Origin: Melampsora larici-populina 98AG31
Taxonomy: Eukaryota; Basidiomycota; Pucciniomycetes; Pucciniales; Melampsoraceae
Assembly: GCF_000204055.1 (NCBI RefSeq)
Contig: NW_006768797.1
Span: forward strand, 191,202 to 255,201
DNA: 64,000 nt
Direction: 5' to 3'
The notes below the pieces were generated by a model, which was not told where the DNA came from, ran no database searches, and saw nothing but the letters and a program-made list of their open reading frames with translations. Both the position numbers and the translations under genes were made by a program. This document shows, piece after piece, positions 37,801 to 48,569 of this stretch. Within the stretch, counting starts at the first letter, position 1; every line of letters starts with the position of its first letter.

Positions 37801-38268
37801 TCTGCTACCCCTGACCTTTCAACACCTCTCCTTTCTCACCCAACCCTTTCACATCTACCTCCACAGGCTCGTCAAAGTGCAGCTACGGTGGTCATCAAGA
37901 ATCAATTTGTCAAAATAACCAACTTACAGCTCCTATGGCACGAAGGCCTACTCGAAGTCTTTGCTCAGACCCAAACCCAAACCGGTGACACCGAGCTAAA
38001 GACAACTTGGGACAGCCAAGCCAAGTTTATCTCGACTCTCCATGAAGAACGTAATATATCTATGATCCCGGGTGATTTTGACAGTCCAATAGTTACTCCT
38101 ATGGATGAAGAGGCTATTGCGGACGATTTTGTTGTATATTATGGTGCAGACGATGAAAGTGATAGTTCTGATGACGAGGATGATGATAAGATTGATGCGC
38201 TTGTACATGAGCTTGATCAGGTGGATATCCATTCTGCTGTAGACCCGGCAACATTGTTTATGACATAG
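34870..38268 (+). CDS. KDZ transposase, copy 1 (likely catalytically impaired)
   Basis: Eight exons: 34870-35353, 35428-36035, 36100-36245, 36307-36415, 36487-36754, 36811-37054, 37114-37361, 37427-38268 (2949 nt, 982 aa), all GT-AG and in frame. Order: basic N-terminus, a Cys-cluster segment (CECPPD...C, FCECVPDVIRLLHLGYI) typical of the CxC modules of KDZ proteins, CFGPAE, then the RNase H-like core. The core has IIAMDGNFQHRHQ (Asp315), GVLYNIGCHLG (residue 438, where Asp is expected), and GLSDGEGLERLWS (Glu495). An acidic tail follows (DDESDSSDDEDDDK). Copy 2 at 61.6 kb has GVLYDIGCHLG, so Asn438 is a substitution at the presumed second catalytic Asp. Otherwise the gene is intact. Confidence 0.92.
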
Positions 38269-40629
38269 TCCTAATGTATATTTTACAATACAAAATGAAG
38301 ACTTATGAGAAAAAGATGATGGAGAAACGATATCTCATGAAATTAAAAATGAGAATGTATAGTTCCAATTTCCATACATTAATTATATCTATCATTTGTT
38401 CTCTTCGAGTCGTTTGTAGTATTTTTCTCATTGCAATACATACTGGGGATCTCGAATCCAATCATAGTATTTTAAATCTTATTAAAAGTTCAAGCGAGAA
38501 ACAAATGTTAGTTTGAATTTCATTCATCCAAATGAAGAACCAACTCAGCATCAATGCAAGCTCTACCCTTGATCTCAAACTGTTTGTATCGCAATTATTC
38601 TACATGAATTAAATTGAATCACTGTTGTCTTGTCGGTCCTTGTTTTATTTGACTTTGTAATATGCCTTTCAACACTGGTTATAATAAACAATATGATGTG
38701 TCAAATGCATCAGCTGAGAATTCGATGAAAATGATCATATGATGCCATTTTGAGACCACTTGTCACGATGAGAATGGCACAAAATGGGTACAGCTCACTC
38801 AATATCGATCAGAATTCGATGATCAAAAGATGGAAATTATTCTGAAAAGAAAAACATGAGGGGTTTAATATCAGGTTCTGCGTGAATTCCGTACCCTTGA
38901 TGGACAATTCATACATTTTGTGAAAACTCGAAATCACATAAGTTGCACAAAATGACCACATCTCCTTCAATAAGAATCCATCAGGAATTATTCATTAATA
39001 AACATTGTCCAGAATGGCTTTTTGTGATGAGTTTATTATTATACTTTTGACAAAAAAATTCATCTTGATTCGGTTTACTGAATTGAGGTTGTTGTGATCC
39101 CCTCTCGGTTAACCTCAGTTAAACCAGTAAAATCCTCATAACTCAGGTGAACATGATTATGAGGGCTTCTCGATCATTGAGATTTGTTTGCAATGTACTA
39201 AAGATTATTGGCAAAAAAAATTATCATCCTTGGATGAAATCTCATTTGTTTGTAAGGTGTTGTGTTGTCATCCTTGACGTTAAAAGCACAAATATGTGCA
39301 TTCTTGAGCTGATTTTTTTGAGAAATTTAGAAGTCACATTTAGCTCCAAGTTCAATAATAAACCCCCCCTAAAAAACCCCCAGGAAATCACTGGAACAAT
39401 CCTTGACCTCATAAGACAAAAACTGGCTGAGATATGGGCATAGAAAAATGCGTCTCAAAACTCGAAATGTGAAAAGGGGTGTCAAGAATGTATTTTTTTC
39501 AAGAATTCTCTTATTAAATGGAAAGTCAAATGGAATTTCAAACAACTTTCATTATGAAACTTCTGAGTTTGGACCAAAATTGAAAGAGATACGGGCAGTT
39601 TGTCACATTTACACCAATCCAAAAAATGACAAAAACCTAAATATGACCATCCAGACATAATATTTTGCAAAGATGGTCCTATTAAACTCTATTTGAAATT
39701 TCCTTTACAAAAAAAATTATATTTGACCATCAAGTTTGAACCAAAATTGAGTGATTTATGCGCAATTTGAGCCCTGAGTGACCCCCAAAACATCACCAAT
39801 ACCTTCATTTGACCACCAAATAGAGTGATTATTCAAAAACACTCTTAATAGATTCTAGTTGAAATTAAATTTACAACAATTTTCATTATTAGACCATTAA
39901 TTTTTGATCAAAATTGTGTAAGATATGCCCATGTTGACACTTTTACATGCACACAATTCAACATAACTTTTTCATCCTTGGTCCTAATAACTTGAATATT
40001 GGCTCACTTTATCCATAAATAGTGCATCTTCCTGATTCTACCATCATATTAACCCTCTGACATATGTGGCATTATCTACAAACTCATATGTCCCTCCCAC
40101 TCAGTGCATGTCTGGTAACTGGTTCAGAGTGGAAACTGAACATAACAATGCTTTGTTTTATCATGTGCAACGCACATTTCGGGATATGGGTTTTTCAAAC
40201 AAAAATTGAGACACCAAAACAGAATTTTAGATCCTTTACATCTTGTTCAAATTGCTGTTTTGGTGTAACTGAAGTGAACCATTTGATTGCGCTTTGGGTA
40301 TTAAGTGCTTTTTGACAAATGAATGTGTCTATCAGGTTGGAGGATGAAGAAACATTACATTTCAACATATCATTCTATATGATTTTGTTATGATCAGAAT
40401 ATTTGATTGATCTTTCCAACGGTCTTTGGGCTTGAATTTTTACCAAGTTGGCACTCTCAAGTCAGAAACACGGGTCAATTTCAGATGGTCAGAAACCTAG
40501 TTCTACCAATATCAAATGGTCAGAAAGTCGCGGTTTTGTCAATTTCAAATGGCACAGTGCTTGAACTGAATCTTATCCTTCAACCTTGAAAATTTTCCGT
40601 GATATTCTCTTTGCACACAGAACTCGACA
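38269..40629. other. Intergenic spacer between the two KDZ genes
   Basis: AT-rich, no third gene. It contains the diverged ~155-bp repeats listed separately. The last part must hold the promoter of the second gene. Confidence 0.6.
39400..39930. repeat. Diverged ~155-bp tandem repeats inside the KDZ element
   Basis: A phrase of the form gacca...ttgg/tgaccaaaattg-a-gagatatgggca recurs near 39425, 39570, 39750 and 39905, preceded by ttcatta/gaccatca. The copies are strongly diverged and the period is 145-165 bp. Function unknown. Confidence 0.5.
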
Positions 40630-42836
40630 ATGCACAATTATCATCCAGCTCCATACAACCAGCAAAATCATGCTCAACCTCAATCACAAATGCATGGTGG
40701 TGCACGTGGTCCTCAAGATCAGCCTGGCTTTTATCCCTCGGGGTTTATTGGTCACAATCAGCAGGGTCAAGTTCAACTTGATGATCAAGCTGCTCACGTC
40801 TTCTTGCTGCAACAACATGATGGTCAACAAAGTCGTGCTCAGCAACCTTACAGCCTTTGCGATATGCTTCCCGGACCCAACTCAGCTCAGCCGGACCACA
40901 ACAACAACCTTTACCACCCTAATGATTATTCTAACTCTACGTATCATTCTTCTAACTTCAATAACTTGACCACACGTGGTCAGCAAAGTCATGAATATAG
41001 TCACCAGTTTGAACAAAGTCAGGCTCGACAAGTATCAAACCCGAATCTCGGTGACATACCTTCTGCTGCAAATAATCAACGTGTCGGTTCAATCATTGCT
41101 CGTGTGCCTCAATTAACACCGCCTATCATAGGGGAATCAAGTGATCCAAGCGCTATCAACAGAATTGGACAACCCGGGCATACACATAGTTCCTCCACAG
41201 GAACTCGTCCTCAAAACCACCAGCCTCAGACGACTCAGACAACAGCGCAGAGGCGCAGAAATGGCCGTCAACCTCGGGTTGAGCCTGCTAGCGTGCCTCA
41301 ATTACCACCGCCGATTGAAGCTAATGCATCTACTAGCCTGACTACGCCCGCATCAACGCAGACGCAGGTACCGGTACCTCCAACTACAAGGGCTACTGTC
41401 AATTTGTTCTTACCTAACTCGCTCAAAGGAAAAAAAAATACTCAACAACCGACATTAAACATCCCAACAGCAGATGAGATGATGCAAAAGACTTCGGTAG
41501 AATTGAGGATGCTTTCAGAAAAGCATGCTACCAAAAAGGAGACCGTACCACCAGCTTTAAAAAATCATTTCATGAAATTACACGAAGACCTCAATAAGGT
41601 ATTAGCAATCAATTGCATAAACCACCAGGTTTCGGTCAAAGCGGTTCGTAAATTATGGTATGTTGTATCAATCAATCGATATGAAGTTATACAAATACAC
41701 TGATATAAATGCACTGATCTACTACATCATAGGGGTGAAAGGGGGGCGCGCAGAGGTGCAAACAGTTTCCAGCAGTGGTATAAGAGTGAGGAGGTTAGTG
41801 CAATATTCAAAGAGTGTAAGTTGACTTGCTTCTTCAAATAACACATGTATCATAAATTAAAATCGGTATGATAATTTTCCAGCCTCAGGTGTAGCGAATG
41901 GACAAGGCTCAATTCTGGCTTCGAGTATATGGAACAATAAGTCACAGGAAGAGAAAGACTCGTACAAGCTACAGAATCAACCCATAATCAGCGCGACTAC
42001 GTCCAATTCGATCGATTCTGCACCCGACGCCGAAGGTGGAACAGCAAGAACAGAACTTGTCTCCAATGCGCGAGCTAAAAATATGTCTTTGGCTAATGCG
42101 CGAACAGCTGTAAACAACTTCATGATCAAGTGGCAAACCGAGGTCGGTTTTTTAATTCATAGGAAGCAATGCTTACCATCACTGACTAATGTATGATTTC
42201 AGGCCAACAATATGGCTGCAACATATGAAGGTAACTTTGTCATGATGGGTGTGTCGAATTTTTTAGGCAAGGATTCTTACCAGGTTGTCCGAGCCACGCC
42301 ACGGGCTCTCAAGTGGGTCGACCATGATAGGATATGTAACCCAAAGAATCATTTTGCCGCACAATTACATGCATTCGTGACTGGAACTCAGGCTGGCCTA
42401 CTCAATTTAAGTCAAACTAAACTCGATGGTAAGTCTCATATGTTGTCTCCACCAGGTGTTTACCTACTGACTGGTATATTCTACTTACACAGACAGAGCG
42501 AAGTGTCGAGAAGCCCTGACCGAACTGATTAGTGAGTCAATTTGGCTAAAATCTTGCTTTAATATTTTGTTGACTTGCTATCTGATCTTTCGCTTAGGCA
42601 CAAAGACACAAGGCCATGTCAACAAGTGGACATGGAAAGGATGTAAGGAAAAGCTAGAAGAGTACGGCTACTATGTACAACTTGCCTTGGATTCAAAGTC
42701 TTGCATCAGTTATATCATGCAAGACAGTAATCAACTAACCCAAACACAAGCTCGTGATGTGTTGGATGATATTCTGCACAACAAAATTCTAATCCTGGAA
42801 ACTGAGGCGGGTCCTAGTACTACTGGTCCTAATTGA
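40630..42836 (+). CDS. Second KDZ-element gene, HMG-box-like DNA-binding protein (truncated by TGA)
   Basis: Exons 40630-41657, 41733-41815, 41883-42142, 42203-42428, 42493-42531, 42598-42836 (1875 nt, 624 aa) join in frame. The N-terminal ~260 residues are Gln/His/Asn/Pro-rich and disordered. Residues about 345-400 read RGANSFQQWYKSEEVSAIF and, after the next splice, SIWNNKSQEEKDSYKLQ. This resembles helices 1 and 3 of an HMG box (W-x2-K/L-S-x-E-E-K-x2-Y), so a DNA-bending partner of the transposase is inferred. The downstream part (NARTAVNNFMIKWQTE, VMMGVSNFLGKDSYQVV, HVNKWTWKGCKEKLEEYGYY) is not recognised. After the TGA at 42834-42836 the same frame stays open for 65 further codons (KVKRKR nuclear signal, acidic Pro/Thr tail) to 43034, so the stop is probably a recent mutation. 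Confidence 0.75.
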
Positions 42837-43807
42837 AAGGTCAAACGCAAACGCGCCCACGGTCCTGATGAATCTGCCGCTGAAGACGAACCCACTCCTG
42901 TCATCAACACAGCAACCGACAACAACACGCCTCCTATTGTAAATCACTCAGCAAATGATGACGCGCCCACCAATGATGCACCTATGATCATTACCGATAA
43001 CACATCAATTTCTAAACCTGTAGATACGACTTGAGCTGCTGATTATCAGGATCCCTCTCAGTCTATCGATATCAATATCAAATTTTATGTCCTCATTTGT
43101 CGTTATTATAAGAATTCTCTCTCAGTCTCTCAGTCTATCAATATTGTTACTATCTTTTCCTCATTTACTCGTTTTATCTTTAGATACTATCTTTTTGTAT
43201 TTAGTCGTGTTATCATTTAGATCGTCATTGAACCAGATGCAAATATTCATGTACTAATCCCTTACATGATTACTCAATGCAATTAGGAAAGTTTGTACTT
43301 TCGTATCTATACATGATTGTAGCGGATTGTTTCACTGCAATCTTTTAATTTCATCGGGATGGGGGAGCATATTGATTTCAATGGTTTTTTCATTACTTCG
43401 ATTGTCTTTTCAAGTAGAGTCAAATGTGATCATGATTGATCAATTTATGATTTGATTATAGCATTAGAAGTTGTTGAATTGTTTGATGAGGAGAATATGA
43501 GATGATGACGATGTTACCAAGTCGGTTCTGAGGGTGACCGCTGACACTTTGAAATACATTGCGCATCAATTTGAGACAAGATACAAAGTAATACAAAACA
43601 TAATCTACAAAGTAAGAATCACTCCATGTTGAATTTTTCCTTAATCATTAGCAGGGTATTTATGACCTTCCATTGGATGATTTGATTTCTGAACAAACAA
43701 TTCTTCGAATCTTTGTTTTTGAAAAATAATCAATCGGGTGTTTTTATGTAAAAATTGAGTCCTTTGATACCTACAAAAAAACCTTGATCGATGCAGGTCT
43801 AACATGA
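42837..43807 (+). other. Former C-terminal coding tail (to 43034) and 3' spacer
   Basis: 42837-43034 continues the reading frame of the preceding gene beyond its TGA. From there to the inverted repeat the sequence is AT-rich without a gene (ctctcagtctatcgatatc recurs loosely near 43055 and 43125). Confidence 0.6.
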
Positions 43808-43997
43808 GTAGTGGTGGTTAGTGAAGTTAGAAGGTGAGCTGTGGTTTGGTGGTGAGTCGAGTTGTGGTGGTGAGTCGAGTTCAAGGGTGTGGTCCTGGAC
43901 TTGAGAAGGTGAATGATGTTGTGTATAGGGAGTCGGGGTTGCGCTACGCCCCGCTGGGCTGATGCTACACAGTGCTATGTTGTGAAAGTCGTGTGTA

Positions 43998-44536
43998 CAG
44001 TTGCTCCAGTCTAGTCACGACCAGACTTGCTCTGCAAAATTGAAATTTGATTACACAAGTTTACACACTGGACTCTTACTTACAAATCATGTGTAAAAAG
44101 TCATTTTTGGGCTCTGAGGGGGGTGTTTGTGTCAGAAATGACTTGGTGAGTCAATCTGCTTGGCCAATTTCTTTTTTATTATTACGAACCTCCAACATTT
44201 GGGTCTAGGTACCTAATGGACCTAATATTAAGTCCTTAAGTACCTTACTTAAGTATTTAAATCCTGAGGTAGCCACTTAAGCTGTTACTTATGTACCTTA
44301 AGTAAGTAGGTGGAGCACCTCTCGTCACAACTCCTGGTGTACAGAACAGCATAGACTTGTATTTTTACAATACAAGGGTGAAGTATGCAGTGATAGAGTG
44401 AACAATAAGAACTTTCGCCAAAAAAAACCCCTGCAAAATTTTTTTTGGGTATTACTGGGACCCCCCAGCATTTGGGTCCCGGGGCCGGGGCCGGGGCCGG
44501 GGCCGGGCTCTGGTCGTGACTAGACTGGAGCAACTG
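43998..44536. mobile_element. Tc1/mariner-type MITE inserted in the KDZ right repeat
   Basis: A perfect 28-bp inverted repeat starts CAGTTGCTCCAGTCTAGTCA. It is flanked by TA (43996-43997 and 44537-44538). The uninterrupted target gtgtgtaggtgccgt is present in the left KDZ repeat. It is 539 bp without a transposase and contains a (GGGGCC)4 tract at 44481-44505. Confidence 0.93.
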
Positions 44537-44546
44537 TAGGTGCCGT

Positions 44547-47428
44547 TAAGGCCTGCACCCGGCCCGCTCTTCGCCGGGCGGCCCGCCAGGCGGGCCGGGC
44601 CGGGGCAAGCCCGAAAAGCCTCAAAAAGGTGTTTAGCCCGAAAGCGATTTGCGCTAAGGCCCGTCGACGGGCTGGCCCGGGCCCAGCCCGGGCCAGAAAT
44701 GAGTCAAAGGAGCCATTTTTTTGTTTTTTTCAGCACAATTCTTGTATATTTCAGGCTGAGAGAGAAGAAAAGACAAGAAAACAAATGAGAAATGAGTCAA
44801 AGGAGCCCTGAATATTTTTTTTCAGCACAATTCATGTATATTAAGCAAACAAAGGTAAAAAAAATTTAAGGCGTTTTTGATTGTTTGATGGAGTTGAAAG
44901 ATAGAAGAAAAAAATCAAGCGTTTTTTTTGTAAGAGTGAAATAAAGACAAGTTGTCCCAGCTTTTGAGGCAAATCGATGCCTCAAAATTCAATGGATCCA
45001 TAGTAGCCCGTTCATCTGTCCAGACTCTCCCACCAGCAGAGAATGATCGTTCAGAGGGTGTAGAGGTAGCAGGAATAGACAAGTATGCCAAAGCCATACG
45101 AGCAAGAGTAGGAAATTCACCGGCGTGAAGACCCCAATATTCTAAAGGATTAACACTTTTGTCGGCGCGTCCACTGGATAAGTACATATCAACTTCTTCT
45201 TCAACAGTAAGATTTTTTTTACGAGTGATGAAACGACGTGGCCCATCTTCTTCGGGTTCTGATTCAGCATTATCAACATTTTCTGGTTGTCCTTGATGAA
45301 AAGTTGCAACCTCCCTGGTAAATTTGGTTCGCAGTTCCTCTCGGTCATACAGGCCAGCCATCTCAATCGTTAAAGTCGACAGTTCAAGGAGTTTACTTCG
45401 GGGATCAAGGACGTTCGCAAATAGATAAACGGGTTTTTGGAGCGCTGATTGATGGTATTGTTGGAGCTTGATTCTCATCGGTCCTATGGCTGCTCGAAGG
45501 GGTTCGTTTGCATTGCCTTGCCAGGCCTGTCGAGCACGAGAAATTGTTAAGAAGATGTGTAAGTGATTTTCAATACTTATGGAAAATGTTTGGAAACATA
45601 CCTTGTCCAACTTTTCTAAAATCCATTGATAGACTGGTGCGGCATCGGCAGTTGTTGGGTATTGGGAACCTGATAGTATCTTTGTAGCGGTGTTAAGCGG
45701 TGTGAGAAATTCTACAAGATGGGCAACCAAATCCCATTCACTTTCGGTAAGTGAAAACTTTGCATATTCTCGATCATTTTTGGTGCGATAATCGATTGCA
45801 GCCTTGAGTCGATAAGATCTCTCATGAGCTTCACAATCAGAGTTCCAGCGTGTGTCGACCCGTCTGATAAGTCGAACGTGATCCTTTTCTGGGAGCATAC
45901 CCTTAACAAGGAGCATAAAAGACTCCACACGTTGTGGAGATGCCTCGACATAGTTGGTAAAGCCAATCAGGCGAGTTAGAGCACTCGAGATTCGTTCGGT
46001 GTCTTGATGTAGCCAAGCAGCGAGCGCAGGAGGTAATGAAAGGTTTTTGTTGCCTAGTTTCTCAGAGAACACATGAAGTCCTGCTTTAGCGACGAGGTTA
46101 ATGACATGCACGATACATCCAAGGAGGTGTTTGTCAGCGTGGAATTGTGGGACTACTTCTTCAATTTTTCTTCCCATGACAGAGTTGTTAGACGCGTTAT
46201 CAGCAGTGATGCAAAAGAGTTTATTGATTAAATCGTAAGTCTTCAACGTTTCGAGTAAGTGTTCACCAAGATTTTCCCCAGTATGAGGACCGTCGATCAA
46301 CTTCATTCCGATGATAGCCTCGGACAACTTGAAGTCTTTCGATATCCAATGAGCTGTGACTCCAAGAATCGATTTGTTGTGTTGACTCCATCCATCGCAA
46401 GTGAAATTGACGTGAGTAACATCCTTGAGGTGATGAGTAAGCAAGCGTCGACCTTTGATAAACTGAGCCTTGAGGGTATCGGTAAAGGTAGTATGACCAA
46501 AGAAGTAAGGCTTGATGTTCGGATTGACTAGCATAAACGCATTACGTAGATCCTCAGATTCGACTAAGGAGAAAGGAAGCTCTTCATTGACAATGAGGCG
46601 TAAGATAGCGGACCGGAAGGATGAATTTGAGAGTTTCTCACTCTTTTGAAGTAGAAAAGAAGAAGCAGGGAATGAGACAAGAATTAAAAGTATCTACTAA
46701 GGTTTGAAGTACTTACTGGCGCAATCCGACCAGTTGTGAGGAACTTGTTCATGTCAACTGCTCCTTTTTCGACGTGCGATTCTTCATCCAGGCCGTGCTT
46801 GAGCAGGTGTCGACTCATTGATTTTGTACTTTGAGATGCATCAACTTTATAACTCTTGCCACACTCCTTTTCAGGCTCGAGTTGGTAGGTGCAAATGGTC
46901 CTCTTCTCGTCTTTGTTGGTGATCGGATCGACAACGGTTTGAGTCTTAAAATATCTCCACACCCACGATGTCTTGCTGCCGGATCTAGAGTTGATTTGAT
47001 TAGTTAGGTTGGGGCGAGTGGGGCTGGTTGATCGTACGTTGACACTGATACGCGGATGTGAGGTATCGGAATCTGCGTCAGATAGCACAATTGTCGCTTG
47101 CGATCCCAAAGTGGTTTCTTTTGGTGAGGAGAGACGAGCTTGCTTGGTTTTCGAGCGGGGTAGAGGGCTGGTGTTTTTCTTCTTTTTCGATGTCATTTTA
47201 ACTATAATTGATATGATATCCCGATAAAGTGTATAATACAATTGAGATAATAGAGCGGTGATACTCTCCCTCGCCCTGAAAAAAGGAAAAATGTATTATT
47301 ATTCCTTTTTTTTTCGAGAAAAAAAAAATCAACAAAAATACCGGGCCGCCCGAGGCCCGCCCGATCTTCCCGCGGGCAACATACGGGCCGGGAAAAGCCT
47401 GGCCGGGCCGGGCCGGGTGCAGGCCTTA
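44547..47428 (-). mobile_element. Complete hAT transposon inserted in the KDZ right repeat
   Basis: Perfect 19-bp inverted ends TAAGGCCTGCACCCGGCCC, with 8-bp target duplication ggtgccgt at 44539-44546 and 47429-47436. It is 2882 bp. GC-rich subterminal repeats (gggccgggccggg) lie at both ends. It carries one intact transposase gene. Perfect ends, a perfect duplication and an open gene point to a recent, possibly still mobile insertion. Confidence 0.96.
44915..47196 (-). CDS. hAT transposase with BED zinc finger
   Basis: Exons 46717-47196, 45602-46642, 44915-45526 (2133 nt, 710 aa). The 86-nt and shorter introns are GT-AG; the last intron is a multiple of three (75 nt) and also open. A basic N-terminus (TSKKKKNTS) precedes a BED-type zinc finger (WVWRYF, then C-T-Y-Q and EC-GK, HLLKH; about residues 75-135). 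The RNase H-like core has CDGWS, GVTAHWI, ITADNASNNSVM and CIVHVINLVAKAGL. The C-terminal dimerisation region shows WGLHAGEFPTLARMALAYL and IPATSTPSERSFSAGGRVW. It cuts and reinserts the element; BED binds the ends. No lesion seen. Confidence 0.95.
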
Positions 47429-47560
47429 GGTGCCGTAGGGGTTCTTAAGCCTTATCCGGCTAAGTTGAGTGTATGTATTTTGAAAAATCTTCTTGGTAAG
47501 ATGTGTAGTCACGGTACCCAACTCGCGAGATGAGTGAGACGAATCGAGATGAGGCAGGTG

Positions 47561-48000
47561 AGGACCCTGGAATACACCCATGGAGGGTACTGACGGAGCA
47601 TGATTTTCAGTTTTTTGCCTCTACACTACGCATCAGTGCCTCTATGAAGCTGCAGAGCACTTCAAAAGATGCGCATGGAGTAGGGCTATCAGATGAGACC
47701 AGACAGAGCCCGGCATCGTGTCTCACGGCGGCGTAAATCGCGATGGCGCAATTTTTTTTTCGACCTCCAAGGCCAAAAACCGACCCTCGATTTTTGGCCC
47801 TTTTTTGAGCGTTACATTGATATATCTTAGGTAATATTGGTGCTACCAGGCTGCGAGCTAGTGCATTTGAAAGCCTTCATTCTGGTGCATCTTTTGTGCT
47901 CCTGTAGGTATTGATAAAGTGCAGTTTAGTATCGAAAAACTACGTCAACAAAAGGTCGGTTTTTTCGTAAGTACCCTCCATGGGTGTATTCCAGGGTCCT
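47561..48000. mobile_element. MITE with 8-bp target duplication inserted in the KDZ right repeat
   Basis: A 30-bp inverted end starts AGGACCCTGGAATACACCCA, and the 8-bp duplication ggcaggtg lies at 47553-47560 and 48001-48008. The empty site is present in the left KDZ repeat. It is 440 bp and non-coding. The 8-bp duplication fits hAT or KDZ mobilisation; the ends differ from both full elements here. Confidence 0.92.
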
Positions 48001-48569
48001 GGCAGGTGATGCTGCCAGCAGCTGTATGGTACAGTCTATTTGCTACTTCAAGTAGTTGAATAAGGTGCCCCGAGGTGCTCTGTTTGATGTTATGAGTGAC
48101 AGGTCATTTTAGACTTACAGCGACTAAAGGATTTGATGGCATCTTTCACTCAAAAGTATCACCGAGGGACCTAGTCCAAAACGGTTTAATCTTGAAAAAA
48201 ACCTTTTTTTCCATATCTGTCTCTGTTGGTACCGTGAGTGAGCTGTCACCACAGCCTCTCTACATGTACTGACGTGGACTTTCGATGGAAGGGCACTTTT
48301 GACGTGCGCTGTCAAAAGAAACACGAGCAACGGCCGGGTAAGTACATCTTGTCTTCCCTTTCCCCTTTTCCCTTTTCCCCTTTCCCTCTTATTCTCCTCC
48401 CGTCCATTACCATCTTTTCAATACCTCGACATCCCTCTTTTGCCTCTCTCATCATCATTCTTGTTTGTCCAAACCATCATTATTCCATTTATCGTGGTTA
48501 GTTTTTCGTTTTCTCATGATTCATGGCTCGGTTAACACTTCCTCACTTGCCTTCCTCACCTGTTCCCAG

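Larger units (their letters stand above)
34491..48077 (+). mobile_element. Complete KDZ (Kyakuja-Dileera-Zisupton) DNA transposon, copy 1
   Basis: The outer ends CACCTCGGGGCACCTTATTC and its inverse terminate at 34491 and 48077. They are flanked by a perfect 8-bp duplication ctctgttt (34483-34490, 48078-48085), the size known for this superfamily. The inverted repeats are about 374 bp. The element carries two genes in the same direction: a spliced transposase (34870-38268) and a second spliced gene (40630-42836). Three later insertions (43998-44536, 44547-47428, 47561-48000) sit in the right repeat; without them and their duplications the element is about 9.7 kb. The second gene's stop and a catalytic substitution suggest that this copy is no longer active. 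Confidence 0.93.
43808..48077. repeat. Right long inverted repeat of KDZ copy 1, split by three insertions
   Basis: The pieces that pair with the left repeat are 43808-43997, 44537-44546 (shared target bases), 47429-47560 and 48001-48077. Joining them restores the complement of 34491-34864. The breaks coincide exactly with the TA, ggtgccgt and ggcaggtg duplications of the three inserted elements. Confidence 0.9.

Noticed and set aside
39147..39443. 98-codon frame inside the KDZ spacer as a third KDZ gene
   Set aside because: It overlaps the diverged tandem repeats, has no splice-consistent extension and no motif.
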